NCBI GenBank assembly: GCA_023459875.1
Contig: JAEWRY010000049.1
Span: forward strand, 50,516-114,515
DNA from: Bacillota bacterium
GTDB lineage: Bacteria; Bacillota; Clostridia; Oscillospirales; Oscillospiraceae
DNA: 64,000 nt
Reading direction: 5' to 3'
Each line of letters begins with the position of its first letter. The first letter of the stretch is position 1. Positions 7,584 through 16,043 of this stretch are shown here, piece after piece. The position numbers and the translations under genes were made by a program. The notes under the pieces were generated by a model. It saw only the letters and a list, made by a program, of their open reading frames with translations, was not told where the DNA came from and made no database searches.

Positions 7584-8012
7584 ATGAACCGTGAGAATAA
7601 ACGCAAACAATATGAAAAAGGTTACTACAAAACACATGCCTCGAGCGACATTTTTACCTGTAAAGTCTGCGGTCGACCGGTCTTTCCTGCGGGAGCCGCC
7701 AGTGACCATCGCAATCATTGCCCCAACTGCCTTTCCAGTCTGCATGTAGACATTGAGCCCGGAGATCGGGAATCTGATTGCGGCGGAATTATGGAACCTG
7801 TGGCTGTCTGGGTGCGCAAAGGCGGCGAGTGGGCGATTATCCACCGCTGCCGCCGTTGCGGTACTTTTTCGTCCAACCGTATTGCAGCAGATGATAACCC
7901 CATGAAGCTTATGAGTATAGCCATGAAACCTCTGTGTGAGCCGCCCTTTCCATTGGAATATCTCAAGGGAATGACAGCCTCTATGGGCGGTGAAGGCAGT
8001 ATGCAGGAATAG
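7584..8012 (+). CDS. RNHCP-domain zinc-ribbon protein
   Basis: 142-residue protein of the RNHCP family, named for the motif seen here around residue 53 (RNHCPNCLSSLHVD). A first Cys pair (CKVCGRP, near residue 26) and a later pair (CRRCGTF, near residue 94) make a two-zinc-ribbon-like arrangement. The start ATG follows a TTTGGAGGA site. Function of the family is unknown; nucleic-acid binding is a guess from the zinc-ribbon form. The gene separates the decayed pta start from the intact pta, and a short hairpin (GCAAACC/GGTTTGC, 7503-7520) lies in its leader. Confidence 0.85.
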   Translation: MNRENKRKQYEKGYYKTHASSDIFTCKVCGRPVFPAGAASDHRNHCPNCLSSLHVDIEPGDRESDCGGIMEPVAVWVRKGGEWAIIHRCRRCGTFSSNRIAADDNPMKLMSIAMKPLCEPPFPLEYLKGMTASMGGEGSMQE

Positions 8013-8099
8013 CAAAGATACGATCGCAGCTCAATTGCGCTTACTCAAACACATGAGCCTCTCAATAAAGGTGTGAAATTATTTTCACATTATGCCAAG

Positions 8100-8136
8100 A
8101 AGCCCGATGTCCTCTCTTGGAGTGCATCGGGCTTTT
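8100..8136 (+). terminator. Intrinsic terminator after the RNHCP gene
   Basis: Stem AAGCCCGATG / CATCGGGCTT followed by TTTT-A. A second small hairpin (GTGTGAAA...TTTTCACAT, 8071-8090) lies just before it. Confidence 0.85.
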
Positions 8137-8227
8137 ACATCATCGATACTCTTTGCTTTGAGGGAAAGCTTCGGCGGAGCTTCAAATTGGCATCATCATT
8201 AATTCTAGATAACGGAAGGTTTTAATT

Positions 8228-9199
8228 ATGTTTGACGCTATGATTGAAAAACTGAAAATGAAACGGCAGAAACTTGTATTTACAGAAGGTTCGGACCAGA
8301 GAATCCTCGAGGCAGCAAGCCGCCTGAAACGGGAGGGCATCCTTGAGCCGATTCTGCTGGGAAATTATGAGGAAGTACGCGGAGCCTCAAGGAAATTCGG
8401 GTTCCCCATTGACGGGATTGAAATCATCGATCCACTAAGCTATCCCGGCCTCGATTCCATGGCTGCCAGACTCTTTGCGCTGAGAAAGGGAAAACTGGAG
8501 CCTACGGCCTACCGGGAGATTTTGAAAAAAGCAAATTATTTCGGCACCATGCTGGTGGAATCCGGGTATGCCGACAGCCTTTTAGGCGGCGCAACTTACT
8601 CGACCGCCGACACCGTCCGTCCGGCTCTTCAGATCGTCAGGACGAAACCGGGAAACAGCATCGTTTCCAGCTGCTTTATCCTGCGCCGCATAACGGATGC
8701 GGGCGAAGAGAGGTACGCGATGGGCGACTGCGCCATCAATATTGCTCCCGGTGTGGGCGAGCTGGTCGAAATTGCGGTTGAAACCGCCAAAACGGCAAGA
8801 GTTTTTTCCATCGACCCCGTCGTCGCGATGCTCTCCTACAGCACATTGGGCTCAGGCCAGGGAGAATCAGTAGACAAAGTCCGTATGGCGGCGGAAAAAT
8901 TAAAGGAAATGAATTTGGATTTTCCGACAGACGGCGAGCTTCAGTTTGACGCCGCCTTTTCCCCTCAAGTGGCGAAAACAAAAGCACCGGGCTCCGCCGT
9001 GGCGGGCCGGGCAAATACATTTATCTTCCCGGATATCAACGCCGGAAACATCGGCTATAAAATTGCCCAGCGTCTTGGACGGTTTGAAGCGTACGGTCCC
9101 ATCCTGCAGGGGCTGAACGCTCCGATCAACGACCTGTCAAGGGGCTGCAACGCGGATGAAGTCTACAAGATGGCCATCATTACCGCGGCTTTAAAATGA
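8228..9199 (+). CDS. pta: Phosphate acetyltransferase
   Basis: 323-residue phosphotransacetylase converting acetyl-CoA and phosphate to acetyl phosphate and CoA, a step of acetate formation in anaerobes. The length fits the single-domain Pta/EutD type. Family landmarks include KLVFTEGSDQRILEAA at the N-terminus, the GGATYSTADTVRPALQIV segment near residue 120, MLSYSTLGSG near 198, and the C-terminal NAGNIGYKIAQR and GLNAPINDLSRG blocks. No ackA lies next to it in the window. It has its own terminators on both sides, so it is monocistronic. A broken copy of its first 95 bases is at 7326. Confidence 0.96.
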   Translation: MFDAMIEKLKMKRQKLVFTEGSDQRILEAASRLKREGILEPILLGNYEEVRGASRKFGFPIDGIEIIDPLSYPGLDSMAARLFALRKGKLEPTAYREILKKANYFGTMLVESGYADSLLGGATYSTADTVRPALQIVRTKPGNSIVSSCFILRRITDAGEERYAMGDCAINIAPGVGELVEIAVETAKTARVFSIDPVVAMLSYSTLGSGQGESVDKVRMAAEKLKEMNLDFPTDGELQFDAAFSPQVAKTKAPGSAVAGRANTFIFPDINAGNIGYKIAQRLGRFEAYGPILQGLNAPINDLSRGCNADEVYKMAIITAALK

Positions 9200-9260
9200 C
9201 GGTTCGGGTTTCGGCCCGGCGCAGACCGCAAACCGGCGAAAGTTAACATCATTTCAATCC

Positions 9261-9296
9261 TACGCCCTGATCTCTTGTGGATCAGGGTGTAATTTT
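9261..9296 (+). terminator. Intrinsic terminator after pta
   Basis: Twelve-bp stem TACGCCCTGATC / GATCAGGGTGTA (one G-T pair) with a 7-base loop, followed by ATTTTA. Confidence 0.85.
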
Positions 9297-9480
9297 ATCC
9301 TGTTGCGGCACTCACCGGCATAGTCCCGTGAGGCCTGCGCATTTTAACCTCCGTCCCACGGATATGGGGAGCGAGTTCCGCAGTTTCTGACACCGTACGC
9401 GTTTTGGCGTCATACTATGAAGTGGACCATATACCGTCCAAAATCCCGCTGGTATAAAATCTTTTTTATGATGGTGAATT

Positions 9481-9858
9481 ATGCCAACCTCATTATTAAA
9501 GCTGACGATGACAGCTTCCAAACCGACAACCACCGCTAAGCCGACCGCAACCAGCTTTTTTCACACGTCCACAGGGCATACCGGCGCTTTAACCTATACG
9601 ATTGACGACACTGCCTGGGTTGACGACAGCGGAACCCAAGTTGCTGAAGGCGGCCTGGTGCCCGCGGCGGCAAACAACGGCTACTATCTGCTGTTTATCA
9701 ACGGTGAGCTGCAGGAAGGCGATGTAGTGACCACTGTAACCACTACCGAAGTTACGATCACCTTTGGCGCGGCAACCGACATTGACGCGGGCAAGATTAT
9801 CGCGCTGGTCGTCACAAACTTCGAGCCAGACACCTCCGCCCCGACCATTTCGGGCTGA
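9481..9858 (+). CDS. DUF4183-like protein, single domain
   Basis: 125 residues. A Thr/Ser-rich N-terminus leads into one beta-rich domain with the DUF4183 hallmark (NGYYLLFINGELQEGD near residue 63, then a TEVTITFG strand). No signal peptide is visible. DUF4183 proteins, as known, often occur beside collagen-like or spore-surface proteins, but no molecular function is established. The upstream 180 bp has no clear SigA promoter; a CATACTATGA box at 9411 resembles a SigE/SigK -10 element and could indicate mother-cell expression (weak). A small ATCGGCT/AGCCGAT hairpin (9875-9891) follows the gene. Confidence 0.75.
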   Translation: MPTSLLKLTMTASKPTTTAKPTATSFFHTSTGHTGALTYTIDDTAWVDDSGTQVAEGGLVPAAANNGYYLLFINGELQEGDVVTTVTTTEVTITFGAATDIDAGKIIALVVTNFEPDTSAPTISG

Positions 9859-10031
9859 TCGCTTCAACCGTAAGATCGGCTTTTAGCCGATAGGCGGCAG
9901 CTTTGGCAACAGCTTCGGGCAACAAAACGCTTGGAGTTGTTGCTACATACGGAAGGAGATCCGGTTTGGAGAAACAACATCGCATTGGACACCTATGATG
10001 CTAAACCTACAAGAAAACTGGAGAGGTAGCC

Positions 10032-11357
10032 ATGTCCATCTGCAATTCGCCTTTGATTCTTTGCCGTTTAACGGATCAGAGCGGGAAACTGGCCGATCCG
10101 TACAAGGCCGGTTCCATTACATTTACCGAGCTGTGCTCCTCTAAAAAATGTCCCGCGTGCGGAACGGAACCCGCTTCGGTCAAGAAGCCGGCGTCCGTTC
10201 TTGTGAGCGGTTATATCACCGTTTATGTGCAGGGGAAGGAACTTTCGCCTCCCATTCCCTTTCATGTCATCAATCATATCTGCATTTATGAGCCCGCGGG
10301 CTCGTTTTTGGATTTTACGGTCATGGAGTTTCGCTGTTACGGCGTTCCCGTCATGTCCGGAACGGAAATCGAACAAATCAATATATTCGTTGAAATCGAC
10401 ACCGCCGTCCGGTCCTGCGATTACCAGGACGTTCTTGTGGAGACGGCCGGTTCCTCGGTCTGCCTTGGCGAGAAGGTCTGCATCAGCGTGATGAATGTCC
10501 TTGACTGCTGCCGTTTCAGGACCCAATCCTCCGCCGTCTGGATTCTCATGCTCAGGGCGTGGCTGTATCAGTACAACGCTTTGTCGGACGGGGACAAAAT
10601 GCACTATACCAACCAGGATGAGCTGACGCAGTACGGCGGCAGGGGCATCCTCTCCCCCGACTCCGTTTCCTACTATAACCTGTTCGTCAACGGGGTGCTG
10701 CAGCCGAACGTGAATTACTCGGTATCGGCGGGGAATCTGTATCTTCTCACCAAGGATACCCCTCCCGACAACCAGACAGTCATTCTCACGTTCGTCACTT
10801 TTGAAACGAACCATGGCAAAACCGTAACCGTCACAAGCGATAAATATGCCGCCCTTTCAAACGGGACAAAAAGTATTTATACCGACATCGACCAGCTGCC
10901 CGATTACGGCGGCAAAGGCATTCCTTCGCCGGAAGACGTCTCGTATTTTAACCTTTACGTCAACGGCACGCTGCAGCCGTCGGTCAACTATGCCGTCAGC
11001 AAGAATCGTCTGGAACTGAAAACAACCGACCAGCCTCCCGAGGGGGCAACGGTTATTCTGGAGTCCCTGACCATCAGAAACTCGGACGGTGTGCGGCTGA
11101 AGGCGGAGTCATACGCTTACAACGCCCTGTCCAGAGGCAACAAAATCTACACGAACAGCGATGAAATCGCCATGTACGGCAGTGGAGGGATCATCGACCC
11201 CCTTCTGAGCTCTTACCAGAATCTTTTTGTAAACGGCGTCGTGCAGCCGAAGATCAATTATTCGGTGCAGACCGGCCTTCTCACCCTGACGACGCAGGAT
11301 GCGCCGATTGTCGGGGCGCCCGTTACGCTGCAGTTTATTCGCGTCTTTTTACCGTAA
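10032..11357 (+). CDS. Protein with three tandem DUF4183 domains
   Basis: 441 residues. The N-terminal part (1-170) is Cys-containing (KKCPACGTEP) and not recognised. Three tandem copies of about 85 residues follow, at roughly 180-260, 271-350 and 361-440, each with the pattern Y-x-ALS-x-G...Y-x-N-L-x-VNG-x-x-QP-x-x-NY and a terminal TVILTF-like strand. There is no signal peptide or anchor; such proteins could be packaged into spore outer layers, which is inference. RBS GGAGAGG before the ATG. It lies 173 bp after the single-domain paralogue, so the two probably act together. Confidence 0.8.
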   Translation: MSICNSPLILCRLTDQSGKLADPYKAGSITFTELCSSKKCPACGTEPASVKKPASVLVSGYITVYVQGKELSPPIPFHVINHICIYEPAGSFLDFTVMEFRCYGVPVMSGTEIEQINIFVEIDTAVRSCDYQDVLVETAGSSVCLGEKVCISVMNVLDCCRFRTQSSAVWILMLRAWLYQYNALSDGDKMHYTNQDELTQYGGRGILSPDSVSYYNLFVNGVLQPNVNYSVSAGNLYLLTKDTPPDNQTVILTFVTFETNHGKTVTVTSDKYAALSNGTKSIYTDIDQLPDYGGKGIPSPEDVSYFNLYVNGTLQPSVNYAVSKNRLELKTTDQPPEGATVILESLTIRNSDGVRLKAESYAYNALSRGNKIYTNSDEIAMYGSGGIIDPLLSSYQNLFVNGVVQPKINYSVQTGLLTLTTQDAPIVGAPVTLQFIRVFLP

Positions 11358-11435
11358 TGTTCTCAAGAGGTTTTGACTTGCGATTTTGACTTTTTCGCGG
11401 CGCCTGACGGGAGGGCTTTCTTTTTTTCGGACAGG

Positions 11436-11458
11436 CTGTTATGATTTGCTTATAACAG
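11436..11458. promoter_or_regulatory. Small inverted repeat in the leader of the beta-propeller gene
   Basis: CTGTTAT (11436-11442) and ATAACAG (11452-11458), spacer 9. It could be an operator or a weak terminator of the preceding gene. A possible TTCAAA-N16-TACAAT promoter (11496-11523) lies downstream. Confidence 0.3.
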
Positions 11459-11615
11459 ATGTTAAGTTTTATCACCCGAAACGAAACTTTTTAGATTCAA
11501 ATACGTCTACCTCATTGTACAATTAAATAAGTGCCGAATCCTTCAGATGTATCATTGCACAGATGAAGTTCTTTTTTTGAAAGGTCAGACCGGAAAATCG
11601 AAAGGGTGAAATGAA

Positions 11616-13904
11616 ATGAAAAAAACAGTCGCGCTGGCTTTGTGCGCCGTCCTTCTGGTCTCTGTATTCTCCTTCGGAGCTTATGCAAACGCCGCGCCCA
11701 ATGACGCAGGCGCGGGCGGCACGGAGCTTTACCTCTATCTCGGCAGTCCTCTCACGCTTGCGGGTAAAACCGTAAAGCCGCTGGATTCGGACAATCTCAG
11801 CCTGGTTCCCGTTGTTTTTCAGAACCGCACACTGGTGCCGCTGCGCGCTATCTCGGAGCATTTCGGCGCCGACGTTTCCTACGATGCCGCCACCTCCGCG
11901 GCAACCATTGTCTTCGGAGGCAAAACCGCCGAATTTCCGGTGGGGAAAAACTACTTTCTCTACGACGGCAAGACCTATGAGCTCGACACCGTGACACAGG
12001 CCGTGAAGGGCCGCTGCCTGGTGCCGCTGCGCGCCATCGCCGAAACCGTTTTGGGAAAGAACGTCGATTACAACAGCCGGATTGTCGCCATTACGGATGA
12101 GAAAATAAACCTTGCGTCCGATACGGCGCTGACGGGCCTTGTGAAAGAGAAAATCGGCGCCGCCATCAAGCTTGGCTCCATGGACGAGCTGGAAGCCCTG
12201 ATCGTATCCAACGCCTATTTTTACGGCGTGGACAGAGGAGACACCGTTACAAACGGGAGCACCGATAAGGCTCAGGCCGCAGAAAGCGAGGCCGCGCCGA
12301 CAGCCTCCGCCGACAGCGATTATTCCTCCACCAACGTGCAGGTGGAGGGGATCGACGAGTCGGACATCGTAAAGACGGACGGGAAATTCATCTATATCGC
12401 CCAGTATGACCGCGTCACCATCGTGCGGGCGGACGGGGCCTCCCTCACGCGGACCGACGTCGTCAAAGCCTCCGACAATCTCGGGTACAGCGAAATTTAT
12501 GTCAGCAACGGACGTCTCATTGTCCTCGGCTACAAATACGACCGGAGCTACTCCATACCCTATGTCCAAAACGATGCGAAGGTTTCAGGCGAAATGAGCA
12601 TGCCCTATAGGGGAAGCTCCTTCACCTATGCCGGGATTTACGACATCGATGTATCGGGAAAGGCCACGCTTTTAAAGGAAGTTGAGGTGGAGGGAAGCCT
12701 CCTGTCCTCCAGAATCAACAACGGTTATCTCTATCTGATCGCAAATCAGTATATTTACAGCACCGATCCGGTTGAAATCGTCCCGTACGTCCGCGACTCG
12801 GCGGTATCGGATACGGCCTGCCCCCTGCCGCTGGACTGCATTATAGCTTTCCCCGGCAAAAGCTGCTCCTCCTATCTCACCGTCACCGCCGTCGATCTCG
12901 GCGAACCTACAGCGGAAGCGCACACGGAAGCCGTTCTCGGCGCCGGAACCAATCTCTATATGAACGACGACGCCCTCTATATCGCCGCCTACGACTATGA
13001 CAGCCAAGCGGTAAAAACCTCGGTGGTGAAGTTTAAGCTGGACGGCCTCAATTTCGGCTACGCGGCCTCAGGCAAGGTGGACGGCACCATTCTCAACCAG
13101 TTCTCCATGGATGAGTACGAGGGAAACCTCCGCATCGCCACGACAACATGGAACAACGATCAGAACGAAAACGCGGTTTATGTGCTGGACGGGGAGCTCG
13201 ACACCATCGGAGCGGTGGAAGGCCTCGCCCCGGGCGAGCGGATCTACTCGGTGCGCTTTACAGGAAAAACCGGATATGTGGTAACCTACCGCAACATGGA
13301 CCCCCTCTTTGTGATCGATCTGTCCGACCCTGCTAATCCCACGGTAACGGGTGAACTGAAGCTCCCCGGCTTCTCAAATTATCTGCATCCCCTGAGCGAC
13401 ACGCTGGTGATGGGGATCGGCTACGACACCCAGCAGATGTACGTGATGGACCCCGACACAGGGGAATATGTGGTGATCGGGACCCGGCAGGGCGGACTGA
13501 AGCTCTCCCTCTTCGACGTGTCCGACCCGGAAAATCCTCTCGAGGTGCAGAGTTTCCTTCTGGGCGATTCGGGCAGCTATGCCGAGGCGCTCTATAACCA
13601 CAAGGCCCTGATGCTGGATGGAAAAGACCAGACCTTTGCTTTCGACGCTTCCCTGACCGAAAACAAATCCTCGGGAACGAGCAGCTATTTCAGCGGCGCC
13701 GTTGTGCTGTCCTGGAGCGGCTCAGGCTTTACGCTCGTCGGTAAAATTCCCGCCGAGAATCCTTCCGGGGAAGACATCTACTACTCATACGGTTCCAACC
13801 GGCTGTGCTATATCGGCGGCACTTTGTATTACGTACAGGGCGGAGCGGTACGCGCTTTTGATCTGCATTCGCTCGCGCCGCTGGGAAAGCTTGCGCTGGA
13901 CTGA
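11616..13904 (+). CDS. Secreted stalk-domain/beta-propeller protein
   Basis: 762 residues with a Sec signal peptide (MKKTVALALCAVLLVSVFSFG, cleavage near AYA-NA). A copper-amine-oxidase-N-like 'stalk' domain occupies about 35-155, with two VPLRAI motifs (RTLVPLRAISEHFG and RCLVPLRAIAETV). From about residue 245 begins the Beta_propel-type domain with its hallmark NVQVEGIDESDIVKTDGK, running to the C-terminus. No membrane anchor follows the signal peptide, so it is exported, possibly wall-associated through the stalk domain. Molecular function of this propeller family is unknown. It is monocistronic, with a strong terminator ten bases after the stop. Confidence 0.88.
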   Translation: MKKTVALALCAVLLVSVFSFGAYANAAPNDAGAGGTELYLYLGSPLTLAGKTVKPLDSDNLSLVPVVFQNRTLVPLRAISEHFGADVSYDAATSAATIVFGGKTAEFPVGKNYFLYDGKTYELDTVTQAVKGRCLVPLRAIAETVLGKNVDYNSRIVAITDEKINLASDTALTGLVKEKIGAAIKLGSMDELEALIVSNAYFYGVDRGDTVTNGSTDKAQAAESEAAPTASADSDYSSTNVQVEGIDESDIVKTDGKFIYIAQYDRVTIVRADGASLTRTDVVKASDNLGYSEIYVSNGRLIVLGYKYDRSYSIPYVQNDAKVSGEMSMPYRGSSFTYAGIYDIDVSGKATLLKEVEVEGSLLSSRINNGYLYLIANQYIYSTDPVEIVPYVRDSAVSDTACPLPLDCIIAFPGKSCSSYLTVTAVDLGEPTAEAHTEAVLGAGTNLYMNDDALYIAAYDYDSQAVKTSVVKFKLDGLNFGYAASGKVDGTILNQFSMDEYEGNLRIATTTWNNDQNENAVYVLDGELDTIGAVEGLAPGERIYSVRFTGKTGYVVTYRNMDPLFVIDLSDPANPTVTGELKLPGFSNYLHPLSDTLVMGIGYDTQQMYVMDPDTGEYVVIGTRQGGLKLSLFDVSDPENPLEVQSFLLGDSGSYAEALYNHKALMLDGKDQTFAFDASLTENKSSGTSSYFSGAVVLSWSGSGFTLVGKIPAENPSGEDIYYSYGSNRLCYIGGTLYYVQGGAVRAFDLHSLAPLGKLALD

Positions 13905-13913
13905 TTCTGACAA

Positions 13914-13950
13914 AATGGCGGCGCCTCACAACGCGTGAGGCGCCGCCATT
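13914..13950 (+). terminator. Strong intrinsic terminator
   Basis: Sixteen-bp GC-rich stem AATGGCGGCGCCTCAC / GTGAGGCGCCGCCATT with loop AACGC, ten bases after the beta-propeller stop. Confidence 0.8.
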
Positions 13951-14028
13951 ACGATTGCCGTTTTGAGACGGGCGGGGGTGTTTTGAAGGGTACGAGGGCG
14001 GCTTACTCATAAGTTTAGCTCGCTCATT

Positions 14029-14057
14029 AAGATCCTTCGCTGCGCTCAGGATGACAT
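14029..14057. repeat. REP-like dispersed repeat, single arm
   Basis: AAGATCCTTCGCTGCGCTCAGG followed by ATGACAT, a copy of the dispersed family that reads GTCATcCTGAGcg...GAAGGATCTT on the other strand. It is followed (14051-14150) by degenerate units of the form GACATCCTTTTGG / GACATTCTTTTTTG, a local decayed tandem array in the otherwise empty 290-bp gap. Confidence 0.7.
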
Positions 14058-14195
14058 CCTTTTTGGCGATGGTATGCTTTTAGGGGCGACATCCTTTTGG
14101 GGGGACATTCTTTTTTGATGGCGTTCTTTTGGGTGACAGCCATTTGATGTAGTTCTTTAAAGTAGAATATTATATGGCTTTTTATTGGAGCGGCA

Positions 14196-16043
14196 TTGGG
14201 TGAGAAGTTGAAATTGCAGGAAAAAAGTGATAGTATCGTGTTCATAATAGAAAGAAAAGAGATATTTGCTTTGGATTTGGCTTCCTGGTTTCAAAAATTG
14301 GGGAACAACATCACGCCGGGACTCAATCAAATCGGCGTAAATTTGTATGCCTATTTTTCCGCCGTCGGTTTTCCCAAGCTTTTTACTTCCGCTGTCAGGT
14401 GGATTCTGCCCCCGCTCGCCGTTCTCATTGTCTACCGGTGCGCGAAAAATCTCTTGGAGCGCGACTCCGGGGAAGTCTGGGCTTATCTCAGCCTTCCGAA
14501 CGGGCTAAAGCTGCCGCTCTATCATTGGGAAAACACCATCGGCCGCTCTCCCCTTTCGGATATCTGCCTGAACTATCCCACCGTTTCGCGTTCCCACGCC
14601 GCCCTTATCAGAGGGGAAAAGGAAGAGTGGACGGTTGACGACCTCAAATCCACGGGCGGTATCACGGTGAACGGCGCTGCGGTAACGGGCATATCACCTG
14701 TTTCCTACGGCGACCGGATCAGGCTCGCCGACGTGGACATGACCTTGCTGCCGGTCCCCGCGGAAGAGCGCGGAAAGGCCGGGGGAAAACCCAACAGGGC
14801 GATCAAGCCGTCAAGCACCCTGTTTTTACTTACCTTGTTCCAAATGCTCTCCGCGCTGCAGCTGTGCATGGCGGAAGCGCAGAACGTCAACATTGCCGTG
14901 CCCGCGGTTTTCGCTGCTCTGATCGCGGTCATGTGGGGCTATTACCTTTTCCGGCGCAAACGGAACGAGGCTTTTTTTGAGCCGGAGATTCTGGCGTTTT
15001 TTCTCACCGGACTGAGTCTCGCGGTGGTTTCGTCCTCGGCGCCGGAGAGACTCGTGAGGCAGTTTGCCGCCTTCTGCGTGGGTCTTGTGATTTTCCTTGT
15101 CCTTTCCTATTACATTAAGGACCTTGACCGGGCCAAAAAGGCCAGATGGCTTATGGCGGGCGGAGCCATCGCGCTTTTATCCCTCAGTCTTGTGCTGGGC
15201 CGTTCCATCAACGGGGCGAAGAACTGGATCAGCTTATTCGGAATGTCCGTGCAGCCATCGGAGCTGGCAAAGATCGCTTTTATTTACGCCGGGTCGGCCA
15301 CACTCGACAGACTCTACGCCAAACGGAATATCTACATGTTCATCGGCTTTTCCGCCGTGTGTATCGGCGCGCTGGCGCTGATGGGCGACTTCGGGACGGC
15401 GGCTGTTTTCTTCGTCACCTTCCTGATTATCGCCTTTCTGCGGTCGGGGGACTACATGACCCTCTCCCTCATCTGCGCCGTTTCCGGCTGCGGGGCTTTG
15501 CTGGTGTTCCATTTCAAGCCTTATATCGTAAGCCGCTTTTCCGCTTGGGGACACGTGTGGAACTACGCCAGCACAACGGGCTACCAGCAGACGAGGACCC
15601 TTTCCGCCGCGGCCAGCGGGGGCCTTTTGGGCATGGGCGGCGGAAACGGATGGCTCAGAAACGTGACCGCCGCCGACGCCGATCTTGTATTTGGCATTCT
15701 CTGCGAGGAGTGGGGGCTTATCATCGCGCTGACCGCCATAGCCGTGATCGTCTGCCTTGCTGTTTACACGGTAAGGTCGGTGAAGAACGCAAGGAGCACC
15801 TTTTATATGATAGCGGCCTGCGCGAGCGCTTCCCTTCTCGTGTTCCAGACCGCTCTCAACGTGCTTGGGCCTGTGGATATCCTTCCTCTCACCGGCGTAA
15901 CCTTTCCCTTTGTCTCCAGCGGGGGCACCAGTATGGCCGCGGCATGGGGCCTGCTCGCTTTTCTCAAGACTTCCTGCCTGAAGCGCGGCGCAAAGGGGAA
16001 TCCGCCTGACTCCCTACGTGCTCCGGGAGGTGTTAAGGGTTGA
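14196..16043 (+). CDS. FHA-domain FtsW/RodA/SpoVE-family glycosyltransferase
   Basis: 615 residues. After an N-terminal membrane segment (about 60-85) comes a forkhead-associated domain (about 100-190) with the phosphothreonine-binding pattern GRSP...VSRSHAAL...ITVNG. The rest (about 205-600) is a SEDS polymerase with about ten membrane helices and family landmarks INGAKNWI...QPSELAKIA, GDFGTAAV, GLLGMGGG and the terminal FPFVSSGGTSM. SEDS proteins polymerise lipid II together with a class B PBP, which here is the next gene (4-bp overlap). The FHA domain suggests control by a PASTA-type Ser/Thr kinase (inference). The TTG start with GGAG five bases upstream is the best choice but not certain. 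Confidence 0.88.
   Translation: MGEKLKLQEKSDSIVFIIERKEIFALDLASWFQKLGNNITPGLNQIGVNLYAYFSAVGFPKLFTSAVRWILPPLAVLIVYRCAKNLLERDSGEVWAYLSLPNGLKLPLYHWENTIGRSPLSDICLNYPTVSRSHAALIRGEKEEWTVDDLKSTGGITVNGAAVTGISPVSYGDRIRLADVDMTLLPVPAEERGKAGGKPNRAIKPSSTLFLLTLFQMLSALQLCMAEAQNVNIAVPAVFAALIAVMWGYYLFRRKRNEAFFEPEILAFFLTGLSLAVVSSSAPERLVRQFAAFCVGLVIFLVLSYYIKDLDRAKKARWLMAGGAIALLSLSLVLGRSINGAKNWISLFGMSVQPSELAKIAFIYAGSATLDRLYAKRNIYMFIGFSAVCIGALALMGDFGTAAVFFVTFLIIAFLRSGDYMTLSLICAVSGCGALLVFHFKPYIVSRFSAWGHVWNYASTTGYQQTRTLSAAASGGLLGMGGGNGWLRNVTAADADLVFGILCEEWGLIIALTAIAVIVCLAVYTVRSVKNARSTFYMIAACASASLLVFQTALNVLGPVDILPLTGVTFPFVSSGGTSMAAAWGLLAFLKTSCLKRGAKGNPPDSLRAPGGVKG

Noticed and set aside
9312..9533. Short minus-strand frame before the DUF4183 gene
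   Set aside because: No ribosome site, no recognisable features, overlaps the start of the + strand gene.
14051..14150. Coding gene or CRISPR in the degenerate GACATYCTTTT units
   Set aside because: Units are too short, irregular and decayed; no open frame with a start.
15146..16009. 287-codon open frame in the SEDS polymerase gene
   Set aside because: Arg/His-rich alternative frame of a gene with strong membrane-protein motifs.
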